Assembly (NCBI GenBank): GCA_900545835.1
Contig: URBB01000078.1
Location: forward strand, 1 to 10,061
From: an uncultured Collinsella sp.
GTDB taxonomy: Bacteria; Actinomycetota; Coriobacteriia; Coriobacteriales; Coriobacteriaceae
Length of the DNA: 10,061 nt
Direction: 5' to 3'
The position numbers and the translations under genes are program-made. Positions 1 to 6,334 of the stretch are shown piece by piece. How positions within the stretch are numbered: the stretch's first letter is position 1; every line of letters starts with the position of its first letter. The notes under the pieces were generated by a model. The model was given only the letters and a program-made list of their open reading frames with translations. It was not told where the DNA came from and ran no database searches.

Positions 1-17
1 ATGTGTATAAGAGACAG
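1..17 (+). other. Nextera/Tn5 mosaic-end adapter remnant
   Basis: The first 17 bases equal the last 17 bases of the 19-base Tn5 mosaic end used in Illumina Nextera libraries (AGATGTGTATAAGAGACAG). This is library sequence left on the contig, not genomic DNA. Genuine sequence begins at base 18. Any reading frame that starts here on the plus strand is an artefact. Confidence 0.97.
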
Positions 18-503
18 CTTGCACACATCGTGGCGCAGGATGTCACCGATCGACTGGTCGAAATACTGCTCCTCGTGATACCCGCCACGCGCGCGCATGC
101 CGCGCATCACGATGCGCTTGATAGGGCTGTCCTTCTTAAAGCCCGCCTGATGCATCTCGAACGAGCCGCTCGAGAACATGCCATCGGGCGTGGAGCAATC
201 AAAGCAAATGTCCGGGAACTCCTTGAGCAGCTCCTCGGTGATCTGCGGATCGATGGTCCAGGTCTTGAGCACCTCGCCATGACTGTCGCGCACGATGGAG
301 CCGTTAGAGCAGCAGGCATCGAGTGCCAGACCTGTAAAGCCATGCTCGCCGATTGGCAACGTCGAGCGTCCGGTCGCGGGAACCACGTGGAGTCCGGCCT
401 CGGTCAGCTCGCGAATGGCGAGGCGGATGGTCCCATCTGCCTCGTGCAGGGCATTCAACAGCGTTCCGTCTAAGTCACTCGCAAACATCTTGATCATGGG
501 CAT
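18..503 (-). CDS. Cof-type HAD-superfamily phosphatase, C-terminus missing
   Basis: Haloacid dehalogenase superfamily hydrolase of the Cof/YidA type, a cytosolic Mg-dependent phosphatase usually acting on sugar phosphates or similar small molecules. The protein starts MPMIKMFASDLDGTLL: motif I is DLDGT (nucleophile Asp10, acid/base Asp12), and motif II is the Thr44 in VPATGRS, followed by a CSNGS segment (65-69) where the family has its conserved NG. Visible are 162 residues; the family is about 260-290, so the second half, with the motif III Lys and motif IV Asp residues, is lost at the adapter junction. The start at 503 follows AAGGAG with 4 bases between; Met3 (497) would give 10 bases and is an equally possible start. 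It is transcribed in the same direction as the PII gene upstream but separated from it by a hairpin, so it is probably its own unit. Substrate cannot be read from the sequence. Confidence 0.88.
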
Positions 504-525
504 GCCTCTCCTTCGTCTGCACGAT

Positions 526-553
526 ATTGTAGACGAGAACGGGCGCGCCCCAA
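526..553 (-). promoter_or_regulatory. possible sigma-70 type promoter of the HAD gene
   Basis: On the minus strand TTGGGG (548-553) and TACAAT (526-531) are separated by 16 bases; the -10 box matches TATAAT at 5 of 6 and the -35 box TTGACA at 3 of 6. It lies 22 bases upstream of the start at 503. The -35 box falls in the loop and stem of the hairpin that ends the preceding PII gene, so terminator and promoter would overlap. Inferred from sequence only. Confidence 0.35.
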
Positions 554-568
554 GAGAGGCACGCCCGT
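539..568 (-). terminator. hairpin ending the amtB-PII operon
   Basis: An 11-base stem (539-549 with 558-568) closes an 8-base loop. Read as minus-strand RNA all 11 pairs form, one as U-G. The tail after the stem is TCTCGTC, only moderately U-rich, so this is a weak to moderate intrinsic terminator. It starts about 30 bases after the PII stop codon. Confidence 0.6.
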
Positions 569-577
569 CAGGCGAAA

Positions 578-605
578 GATTGTCCTACACCGATTGTCCT
601 ACACC
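578..605. repeat. perfect 14-bp tandem duplication over the PII stop codon
   Basis: GATTGTCCTACACC occurs twice head to tail (578-591 and 592-605) without mismatch. The copy at 592-605 contains the stop codon of the PII gene (599-601) and its last codon; the other copy is in the trailer and carries the same TAG triplet. This looks like a recent slippage or small tandem duplication; no function is evident. Confidence 0.9.
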
Positions 606-937
606 GCGGCGGGGCCGTGTTCGCCGGTACGGATGCGGATGACTTCCTCGACCGGCTCGACCCAGATCTTGCCATCGCCGACGGCTCCGGTGCGAGCAGC
701 GTTGCAGATAATCTCGACAATGCCGTCGACATGCTCGTCGGCGCAAATAAGGGTGAACTGTACCTTAGGGATCGTGTTGACAAGCAACTCGTTGCCGCGC
801 ACGTATTCCTTCCAGCCATGCTGTGCACCGCAGCCCTGCACCTGGTTGATAGTCATACCGCGAACATCGGCAGCAAACAGCGCGTCTTTAAGAACCTCAA
901 GCTTCTCAGCACGAACGATCGCCGTAATCTTCTTCAT
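599..937 (-). CDS. glnK: PII nitrogen regulatory protein without the T-loop Tyr51
   Basis: Small trimeric cytosolic signal protein of the GlnB/GlnK family; members bind ATP/ADP and 2-oxoglutarate and often plug the AmtB channel. Length is 112 residues, equal to E. coli GlnB, and the two align by eye without gaps. Conserved are MKKI at the N-terminus, Gln39, PKV (57-59), TGAVGDGKI (83-91, the second PII signature) and IRIRTGE (100-106). At the uridylylation position, Tyr51 in E. coli and the adenylylation site in corynebacteria, this protein has Leu (GNELLV, 48-53); position 46 is Val. Covalent modification of the T-loop at that site is therefore not expected, leaving ligand binding as the likely control. 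AGAGGA lies about 7 bases before the ATG. The gene follows amtB by 48 bases on the same strand, which supports a GlnK-like role; the choice between glnK and glnB is by context. Confidence 0.93.
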   Translation of the reverse strand: MKKITAIVRAEKLEVLKDALFAADVRGMTINQVQGCGAQHGWKEYVRGNELLVNTIPKVQFTLICADEHVDGIVEIICNAARTGAVGDGKIWVEPVEEVIRIRTGEHGPAAV

Positions 938-985
938 AGTGAATTCCTCTCTTTAAGAGTTAGTCTGACAGAACGTTAGAAACCG

Positions 986-2263
986 CTAGTCCAGACCACT
1001 AAACGAAGGATACGCGCTCTCGCCGTGCTGACTCGCATCCAGGCCCAGCGCCTCGTCGGCCTCGTCCACACGCAGACTGCCGTGGAACAGCGCCTTGACC
1101 ACCGCGGCGATCACCAAGTCGAGCACCAGCACAATAGCAACCGTCACCACAATGCCCAAAATCTGCGAGATGAGCAGCGAAACGTCGCCCGTGTAGAACA
1201 GGCCACCCTTACCGGTCCACGAGAGCTCCGGCACACAGAACAGGCCCGTGAGTACGCCGCCCAGGATGCCGCCAATGCCGTGGCAACCGAACGCGTCGAG
1301 CGCATCGTCGTAGCCAAACTTGGTCTTAAGATGACTGATAGCCAGGTAGCAGACGGGAGACACGATCAGGCCCATGACCAGCGCTGCCCACGGTTCGACA
1401 AAGCCCGCGCCCGGCGTGACCACCACGAGACCCGCAACCAGACCGGTGCTAGCGCCCACCAGCGTGGGGCGGCCGGTGTGCACGCGCTCGACGGCAAGCC
1501 ACGAGATCATGCCCGCCGCGCTGGCCGTCACGGTGTTGAGGATGGCGAGTGCCGCCACGGCGTCGGCCCTAAACTGGCTGCCGCCGTTAAAGCCAAACCA
1601 GCCAAACCAAAGCAGCCCGGCGCCCAGCGCCACAAACGGCACGTTATGCGGACGATAGCTCACCATGCCAAAGCCGCGACGACGGCCGAGCATTAAGCAG
1701 AGAATCAGACCCGTCAGACCGGACGAAATGTGTACCACGTCGCCGCCGACAAAGTCGAGTGCGCCGATAATGTCGCCGATAAAGGAGCCATCGCCGCCCC
1801 AGACCATGTGGGCAAGCGGCGCATAGACCACGAGCAGCCAAATGCCCAGGAAGGCCGTCATGGCACCAAACTTAACGCGGCCGGCAAGGCTGCCCGTGAC
1901 GATAGCGGCCGTGATCATGGCAAACGCCATCTGGAAGGCGATGTTGATGATCTGAGGATAGACGGCACCGTCCGCGGCATTGCCCTCGGCCGCCTGCAGC
2001 ACCTGACCGAGCACCGGCAGGCACAGCAGCTGGCCAAGGCCTCCAATAAACGGGCTGGAACCGTCGCCGCCGTAGGCCAGCGACCAGCCGGCAACAATCC
2101 ACAGCACACCGACCAGGCCAATGGTGCCAAAGCACATAAGCATGGTGTTGATGACATTTTTGCGCCTGGACAGGCCGCCGTAGAAAAACGCCAGGCCCGG
2201 TGTCATTAAAAACACGAGCATGGTGCAGATGAGCATAAACGTTGTCGATCCTGTATCGTACAT
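986..2263 (-). CDS. amtB: ammonium transporter AmtB
   Basis: Amt/Rh-family inner-membrane ammonium channel, trimeric, importing NH4+/NH3. With the start used here it has 425 residues and about eleven hydrophobic segments. Family landmarks: LMTPGLAFFYGGLSRRKN near residue 19, HMVWGGDG (152-159, the Trp of the substrate site), DFVGGDVVH with Asp170 and pore His178, and the second pore His328 in DAFGCHGIGG. The tail after the last helix carries LRVDEADEALGLDASQHGES, the cytosolic segment that meets PII in this family. I chose ATG at 2263 because AAGGGAGAG stands directly before it; an ATG 19 codons further up (2320) lacks this and would add a non-family extension. The 198 bases upstream hold no promoter I trust, only a short inverted repeat CTGGTgtagACCAG at 2321-2334. 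The PII gene follows 48 bases downstream, so both are probably co-transcribed and raised under nitrogen shortage. Confidence 0.96.
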   Translation of the reverse strand: MYDTGSTTFMLICTMLVFLMTPGLAFFYGGLSRRKNVINTMLMCFGTIGLVGVLWIVAGWSLAYGGDGSSPFIGGLGQLLCLPVLGQVLQAAEGNAADGAVYPQIINIAFQMAFAMITAAIVTGSLAGRVKFGAMTAFLGIWLLVVYAPLAHMVWGGDGSFIGDIIGALDFVGGDVVHISSGLTGLILCLMLGRRRGFGMVSYRPHNVPFVALGAGLLWFGWFGFNGGSQFRADAVAALAILNTVTASAAGMISWLAVERVHTGRPTLVGASTGLVAGLVVVTPGAGFVEPWAALVMGLIVSPVCYLAISHLKTKFGYDDALDAFGCHGIGGILGGVLTGLFCVPELSWTGKGGLFYTGDVSLLISQILGIVVTVAIVLVLDLVIAAVVKALFHGSLRVDEADEALGLDASQHGESAYPSFSGLD

Positions 2264-2461
2264 TCGCTCTCCCTTGGTCGCATGAACGTTGTCGGCGCCC
2301 ATAATGCGGCCGAGGGGCAACTGGTGTAGACCAGATACGGCGTTGTTAAACGCGGCGTTGTCGAATGGAAACGGTGCCGCAATCTTGGAAACGGCGCGGC
2401 AACGGACGCGAAACGAACGGGAAATACGCGAGCAAGGAAGCCGTGAGCGCGCCCGTCCCGG

Positions 2462-3481
2462 CTAGCGGCGGAACAGCTCGCGAGCTCGGTCGCGGAGGTC
2501 GGTAGCTCGGATGACGCCCTCGTAGCGGTTGATACGCAAGCGCGGGAAGGCATTGAAGAAGCGCAGGTCGCGTCGGCTGAGCGACACGCTTGGCACCGGA
2601 CGGCTCATGCGCTTGCCGGCAAGGCGACGACTGAGCGACGGACGCGGCATGCTCGGTGCGGCATCGGCCACGCGGCGGGCGGCAAGCGCCAGGCCGCGAG
2701 CACCATCCGCGATAAACGTCGGCATCGAAGCCTTCTCGCGCAGAGCATCGAGCGCGGCGTCACCCAGCTCGGCCAGCCACGCGTTAACGGCACGGCTACG
2801 GATGTGCGTCTGTGCCACCGAGTCAATCGTAGAATCGGAAATACGTTCGAGCATTGAGTCCGAGGCATCGGCAAGCGACTCGTTGATGCGATCGGCAAGG
2901 TCGGCGCGCACACGTTCCAGCTGATCTGACAGGCGGCGCCAGCTGGCCAACGAGCACACCGCGTCGACCATCATCGCGACCGCGACGATAAAGGCGGACA
3001 GCCGCACAATCAGCACCGGCAGGTGACCAAGCAGCCCCAGCAATGCCGGCTCCACTAAACGGCAAATGCACAGCGCACCCAGGCCAAACGCGCATGCCCA
3101 GTACAGACAGATGCGTCCGTGCAAGTTAAACGGCAGGTGCGAGTAATCCCAAAAGCGAGCGCCCGTTGTTTTTTCCAACAGCACGCCTACGCTGTACTCA
3201 ATCACGCTGCATACGAGCGCTGCAGCGACAAACTGGCTCGAGGCATCCGGAATCCCACGCAACAGCAGCCAGCAGGCAATGCCGCCCACACCATAGATAG
3301 GACAACACGGCCCCAGCAAAAAGCCACTGTTGGCAAATCGTCCGTGATTGAGCATGGCGCATACTGTCGACTCCCATGCCCAACCGCAAAACCCGTAAAA
3401 GGCAAACGAGAGCACCAGTGCCGAGAGTGGGCAGGCGGCAAGCGTCGCGCCGCCAAACGCCATATCAATCGCGGTCCCCAC
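2462..3481 (-). CDS. PF06541-type membrane protein (putative ABC transporter permease)
   Basis: Membrane protein of the family annotated as putative ABC transporter permease (PF06541, formerly DUF1113); the function of the family is not established. The N-terminal half (about 15-178) holds roughly five hydrophobic segments with the family motifs YGFCGWAWE (29-37), GFLLGPCCPIYGVGG (53-67), and EYSVGVLLEK (95-104) leading to WDYSHLPFNLHGRICLYW (111-128). From about 180 to 339 it is soluble, first a probable coiled coil (SDQLERVRADLADRINESLA), then a strongly basic Arg/Ser/Pro-rich stretch; this tail is longer than the conserved core needs. The start is GTG at 3481, with AGAGGG 6 bases before it; Met7 (3463) is an alternative but has no ribosome site. 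The gene starts 3 bases after the stop of the HD-domain gene, which implies translational coupling. No ATPase gene is nearby, so the transporter label is weak. Confidence 0.82.
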   Translation of the reverse strand: MGTAIDMAFGGATLAACPLSALVLSFAFYGFCGWAWESTVCAMLNHGRFANSGFLLGPCCPIYGVGGIACWLLLRGIPDASSQFVAAALVCSVIEYSVGVLLEKTTGARFWDYSHLPFNLHGRICLYWACAFGLGALCICRLVEPALLGLLGHLPVLIVRLSAFIVAVAMMVDAVCSLASWRRLSDQLERVRADLADRINESLADASDSMLERISDSTIDSVAQTHIRSRAVNAWLAELGDAALDALREKASMPTFIADGARGLALAARRVADAAPSMPRPSLSRRLAGKRMSRPVPSVSLSRRDLRFFNAFPRLRINRYEGVIRATDLRDRARELFRR

Positions 3482-3484
3482 CGT

Positions 3485-4021
3485 CTACCCTCTCCTCTTT
3501 TCGCTCGATTCGCCACTCACGTCATCGTCCGCCTCGTCCTTGCGCCGCAGACGACCGGCGACTGTCTCGCGCAGAGCGCACCATTTATCTGCCAGGCATA
3601 CAATCCAAGCCTCACGACACGTCGGCGGCACTGGCACCAGCGGAAACATATGCCGCACGATAATATTCCGTTCGCGCGGCGTCAGCTCAAAATCTTCCTC
3701 CGCACGTGCCAGGGCAAAAAACGGGTGGCGAAAGCCATGCAGCCGATGGCTTGGGTCGGGATCGTGCCAGTCATAGAGAAAGTAATCGTGCAGCAGGGCC
3801 CCGCGCAACAACGAAGCACGGTCGACCGAAATGCCGGCACGGCCCAAGCGCTCGGCAAAGGACAGGCTCGCCCGCGCTACCGAAGTCACATGTGCATAGA
3901 CCGTCACGTCGCCATGCTGGATAAACTCGTGCGTCAGGTCCAAGCGGCCCGCCTGGGCCAGCTGGCGGGCGGCATCGTCGACCTCGTGCGCGATTTTCTC
4001 GGCACGAACGGTATCGGACAT
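3485..4021 (-). CDS. HD-domain phosphohydrolase
   Basis: Small cytosolic HD-superfamily protein of 178 residues, likely a metal-dependent phosphohydrolase; the substrate is unknown. The expected metal ligands can be seen in order: His44 (YAHVTSVA), His78-Asp79 (ALLHDYFLYDWHD), His99 (FRHP), His124 (VRHMFPL) and Asp145 (CLADKW). The pattern resembles short HD proteins that turn over nucleotides or phosphorylated compounds. Start ATG 4021 is chosen because a full GGAGG stands 5 bases before it; an ATG 24 codons upstream would add a stretch with no HD similarity. It is the first gene of a two-gene unit with the PF06541 membrane protein and is divergent from the DXS-like gene; the 228 bases between the two starts hold their promoters. 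The last 20 residues are highly charged and look unstructured. Confidence 0.87.
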   Translation of the reverse strand: MSDTVRAEKIAHEVDDAARQLAQAGRLDLTHEFIQHGDVTVYAHVTSVARASLSFAERLGRAGISVDRASLLRGALLHDYFLYDWHDPDPSHRLHGFRHPFFALARAEEDFELTPRERNIIVRHMFPLVPVPPTCREAWIVCLADKWCALRETVAGRLRRKDEADDDVSGESSEKRRG

Positions 4022-4107
4022 GCTGCCTCCTTCCAGCGACTCACGGCGACAAGCCACGGCCTGTGCACAATCGATAAAAACATCATGGAACATATCAGTA
4101 TGGCATC

Positions 4108-4125
4108 GGACAAAACGTTTTGCCC
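4108..4125. promoter_or_regulatory. palindromic operator candidate in the divergent region
   Basis: CAAAACGTTTTG (4111-4122) is a perfect 12-base palindrome. Including two flanking G/C pairs and one mismatch it extends to 18 bases (4108-4125). CG-centred AACGTT palindromes of this kind are typical operators of LacI-family repressors. It lies 87 bases upstream of the HD gene start and 125 bases upstream of the DXS-like start, so it could act on either. No regulator gene is in the window; the function is inferred. Confidence 0.4.
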
Positions 4126-4196
4126 CACCAGTTGGCGAATTACCGCGCCGCCGTCACATATCAAACGCCAAAATGTGCGAGACTGTCTTGTGCAAT

Positions 4197-4223
4197 TGTG
4201 CCGGCCGAGGGAGTGCCGGCGCA
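4197..4223 (+). promoter_or_regulatory. hairpin in the leader of the DXS-like gene
   Basis: A 9-base stem (4197-4205 with 4215-4223, one G-U pair) closes a 9-base loop just before the ribosome site of the next gene. The same stretch contains GTGCCGGC as a direct repeat (4198-4205, 4213-4220). No U-run follows, so it is not an intrinsic terminator; it could influence translation or mRNA stability, or be a chance GC-rich fold. Confidence 0.3.
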
Positions 4224-4249
4224 CGATTCGCATGGAGTAACCCACAACG

Positions 4250-6031
4250 ATGCTGCTTACGCAAACGACAACGCCCGAGGACGTCAAGGCTCTCGACCGT
4301 GCCGAGCTTCCGCTGCTCTGCGGCGAGATCCGTCAGGCAATCCTCGAAAGCTCCGCCGCCGTCGGCGGGCACGTTGCCCCCAACTTGGGCGTCGTTGAGC
4401 TTACGGTTGCGCTTCATCGCGTATTTAACTCCCCCATCGACAAGATTGTCTTTGACGTTTCGCACCAGACCTACGCCCACAAGGCGCTGACCGGGCGCGC
4501 GTACACTTATATCGATCCGGAGCGTTATGGTGAGGCTTCTGGCTTTGCCAATCCCGACGAGTCCGAGCACGACCTGTTCGCCATGGGCCATACCTCCACG
4601 TCGGTGAGCCTGGGCTGCGGCCTGGCGCACGCTCGTGACCTGGCGGGCGATACGTACAACGTCATCACCGTTATTGGCGACGGCTCGCTTTCGGGCGGCT
4701 TGGCGTTTGAGGGCTTTAACAATGCCGCCGAACTCGATAGCAACCTGATCATCATCGTCAACGATAACGACCAGTCCATTGCCGAGAACCATGGCGGCCT
4801 GTATCGCAATCTGGCCGAGCTGCGAGCCAGCAACGGTACCTGTGAGCGCAACGTTTTCCGCGCGATGGGGCTCGACTACCGCTATCTGGACGCCGGTAAC
4901 GACGTGTTGGCCCTCGTCGACGCGTTGCAGGAACTGCGCAATATCGATCATCCCATCGTGCTGCACGTCTCCACCGCCAAGGGCAAGGGCTTTGAGCCAG
5001 CCCAGAACGACCCCGAACGCTGGCATCACGTGGGTCCGTTTGACATGGCGACTGGACGCAAGCTCTGCCCGGGCCATCCGAGCGAGCCTGCGCCGCGCAC
5101 CTATGCCGACATTACGGGCGAGGCGCTCAGCGCCGCCATCGAGCGCGATTCGCAGGTCGTGGGCATCACGGCCGCCACGCCCTACATCATGGGCTTTACA
5201 CCCGAGCTTCGCGCTGCCGCCGGCAAACAGTTCGTCGATGTGGGCATTGCCGAGGAGCACGCCGTGACCTTTGCCACCGCGCTTGCGCGCTCGGGCGCCA
5301 AGCCAGTCTTTGGTGTGTACGGCACGTTTTTGCAGCGCGCTTACGACGAGCTGTGGCACGACCTGTGCCTCAACGACGCCCCGGCAACCATTTTGGTGTT
5401 TGGTGCGTCAATCTTTGGCACCACGTCCGAGACGCACCTTTCGTTCTTTGATATTTCCATGTTGGGCGGTCTTCCCAACATGCACTACTTGGCGCCGGCC
5501 TGCATGGAGGAATATCTGTCCATGCTGAGCTGGTCGCTCGACCACCGCGAGCATCCCGCGGCGATCCGCGTGCCGGGCATTGGCTTGGTAAGCCGTCCCG
5601 ACCTTGCGCCTGCCGAAAACACCGACTACAGTGCCGTTCGCTACAACGTGGTGCGTCAGGGCCGCGACGTTGCCGTGCTCGCGCTTGGCGATTTCTTTGA
5701 GCTGGGCGAGCGCGTGGCAAACCGCTTGGCTGCCGAGTACGGTATCGAGGCCACGCTCGTCAACCCGCGCTTTGCAACCGAGCTTGACCGTGAGTTCCTC
5801 GACAGTCTTGCCGCCGAGCATCGCGTTGTCGTCACCCTCGAGGACGGCATCTTGGACGGTGGCTGGGGCGAGCGCGTCGCGTGCTATCTGGCCTGCACGC
5901 CTGTGCGCACGCGCACCTTCGGCATCGCCAAGGGCTTCCCCGACCGCTACGACCCCAACGAGCTGCTCGCTCAGAACGGCATGACGGTCGAGAACATGGC
6001 CGCCGAAGCCGTAAGACTACTCAACGAGTAA
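4250..6031 (+). CDS. divergent 1-deoxyxylulose-5-phosphate synthase-like enzyme
   Basis: Thiamine-diphosphate enzyme of the DXS/transketolase family. DXS joins pyruvate and glyceraldehyde-3-phosphate in the first step of the MEP isoprenoid route. The 593 residues cover all three domains: GGHVAPNLGVVEL with His41 (His49 of E. coli DXS), the ThDP/Mg motif GDGSLSGGLAFEG (143-155) through Asn171 (NDND), the catalytic Glu335 in GIAEEHAVTFA, and a C-terminal domain ending DPNELLAQNGMTVENMA. By my alignment three residues conserved in true DXS differ: E. coli Arg420 is Gly385, Asp427 is Thr392 (GTTSETH; the His after it is kept as His396), and Arg478 of YPRG is Gly443 in VPGIG. About 30 residues of the flexible loop after the ThDP motif are also missing. 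The two Arg hold the phosphate of glyceraldehyde phosphate, so a different acceptor is possible; hence no gene symbol. The ATG has a GGAG 12 bases before it, rather far. Single gene with its own terminator. Confidence 0.85.
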   Translation: MLLTQTTTPEDVKALDRAELPLLCGEIRQAILESSAAVGGHVAPNLGVVELTVALHRVFNSPIDKIVFDVSHQTYAHKALTGRAYTYIDPERYGEASGFANPDESEHDLFAMGHTSTSVSLGCGLAHARDLAGDTYNVITVIGDGSLSGGLAFEGFNNAAELDSNLIIIVNDNDQSIAENHGGLYRNLAELRASNGTCERNVFRAMGLDYRYLDAGNDVLALVDALQELRNIDHPIVLHVSTAKGKGFEPAQNDPERWHHVGPFDMATGRKLCPGHPSEPAPRTYADITGEALSAAIERDSQVVGITAATPYIMGFTPELRAAAGKQFVDVGIAEEHAVTFATALARSGAKPVFGVYGTFLQRAYDELWHDLCLNDAPATILVFGASIFGTTSETHLSFFDISMLGGLPNMHYLAPACMEEYLSMLSWSLDHREHPAAIRVPGIGLVSRPDLAPAENTDYSAVRYNVVRQGRDVAVLALGDFFELGERVANRLAAEYGIEATLVNPRFATELDREFLDSLAAEHRVVVTLEDGILDGGWGERVACYLACTPVRTRTFGIAKGFPDRYDPNELLAQNGMTVENMAAEAVRLLNE

Positions 6032-6032
6032 G

Positions 6033-6075
6033 AAAACCTCCGCAAGGAAAGCATCCCTGCGGAGGTTTTTGTTTT
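6033..6075 (+). terminator. strong intrinsic terminator of the DXS-like gene
   Basis: A perfect 12-base stem (6033-6044 with 6058-6069) closes a 13-base loop and runs into TTTTTGTTTT (6066-6075). It begins 2 bases after the stop codon. The A-run at the 5' side also gives it some terminator character on the opposite strand. Confidence 0.95.
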
Positions 6076-6088
6076 CGCGACGCGATTA

Positions 6089-6306
6089 TCTCAATCTGTA
6101 ACATCCAGGGCCCGAATTCCCGTCTAACTGTTACAGATCGAGACAAGACGTCTTAGTCCCCGACGTTTGTCTCAATCTGTAACAGATAGAGACCTTTTGA
6201 CCGTCCAGATGTTACAGATTGAGACATTCGAATTCCCCTGAAGAGAAAATCTCAATCTGTAACAGTTACTCGGCAAAAATGGCTGCAGATGTTACAGATC
6301 GAGACA
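6089..6306. repeat. six-copy alternating inverted repeat array (BIME-like)
   Basis: A 14-base core TCTC(A/G)ATCTGTAAC occurs six times: plus at 6089, 6170, 6250 and minus at 6130-6143, 6211-6224, 6291-6304. Start distances are 41, 40, 41, 39 and 41 bases, so orientation alternates at a near constant pitch. Several copies extend to TGTCTC at the outer end. On the inner side two variants exist: AACATC(C/T) (copies 1, 4, 6) and AACAG (copies 2, 3, 5). Copy 3 extends to a 25-base near-palindrome (6169-6193; three mismatched positions). The 25-27 bases between cores are unrelated to each other, apart from a shared CGAATTCCC at 6113 and 6229. Neighbouring copies can pair as hairpins in either strand. 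The array fills the gap between the convergent DXS-like and alcohol dehydrogenase genes, the typical place of REP/BIME elements in enterobacteria. No transposase is present. The 303 bases from 6032 to 6334 hold no gene. Confidence 0.93.
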
Positions 6307-6312
6307 AACCGC

Positions 6313-6328
6313 CAAAGTGTCCCCTTTG
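6313..6328 (-). terminator. weak hairpin after the alcohol dehydrogenase gene
   Basis: CAAAG and CTTTG (6313-6317, 6324-6328) form a 5-base stem with a 6-base loop 7 bases after the stop codon at 6335, followed on the minus strand by GCGGTTTG. Too short to be a convincing terminator alone; the adjoining inverted repeats may do more. Confidence 0.3.
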
Positions 6329-6334
6329 TGGTGG

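Noticed and set aside
3..473. Long plus-strand open frame at the left edge
   Set aside because: It starts inside the adapter and lies opposite the HAD gene, whose frame has clear motifs; the plus-strand protein has no recognisable features.
1025..1696. 223-residue plus-strand open frame
   Set aside because: It is the antisense shadow of amtB; the composition, rich in His, Gln and Arg, is that of a GC-rich reverse frame.
2321..2334. CTGGTgtagACCAG inverted repeat upstream of amtB as a nitrogen regulator site
   Set aside because: Arms of 5 bases are too short to distinguish from chance, it matches no regulator site I can name, and no promoter elements are positioned with it.
3119..4240. 373-residue plus-strand open frame
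   Set aside because: It runs opposite the PF06541 and HD genes, both supported by family motifs and ribosome sites, and shows no domain of its own.
4154..5359. 401-residue minus-strand open frame
   Set aside because: It lies antisense to the DXS-like gene, which carries the thiamine-diphosphate motifs; the antisense protein has no recognisable motif.
6089..6306. CRISPR array
   Set aside because: Copies alternate in orientation, the conserved core is only about 14 bases, and there are no cas genes; CRISPR repeats are direct and usually 23 bases or longer.
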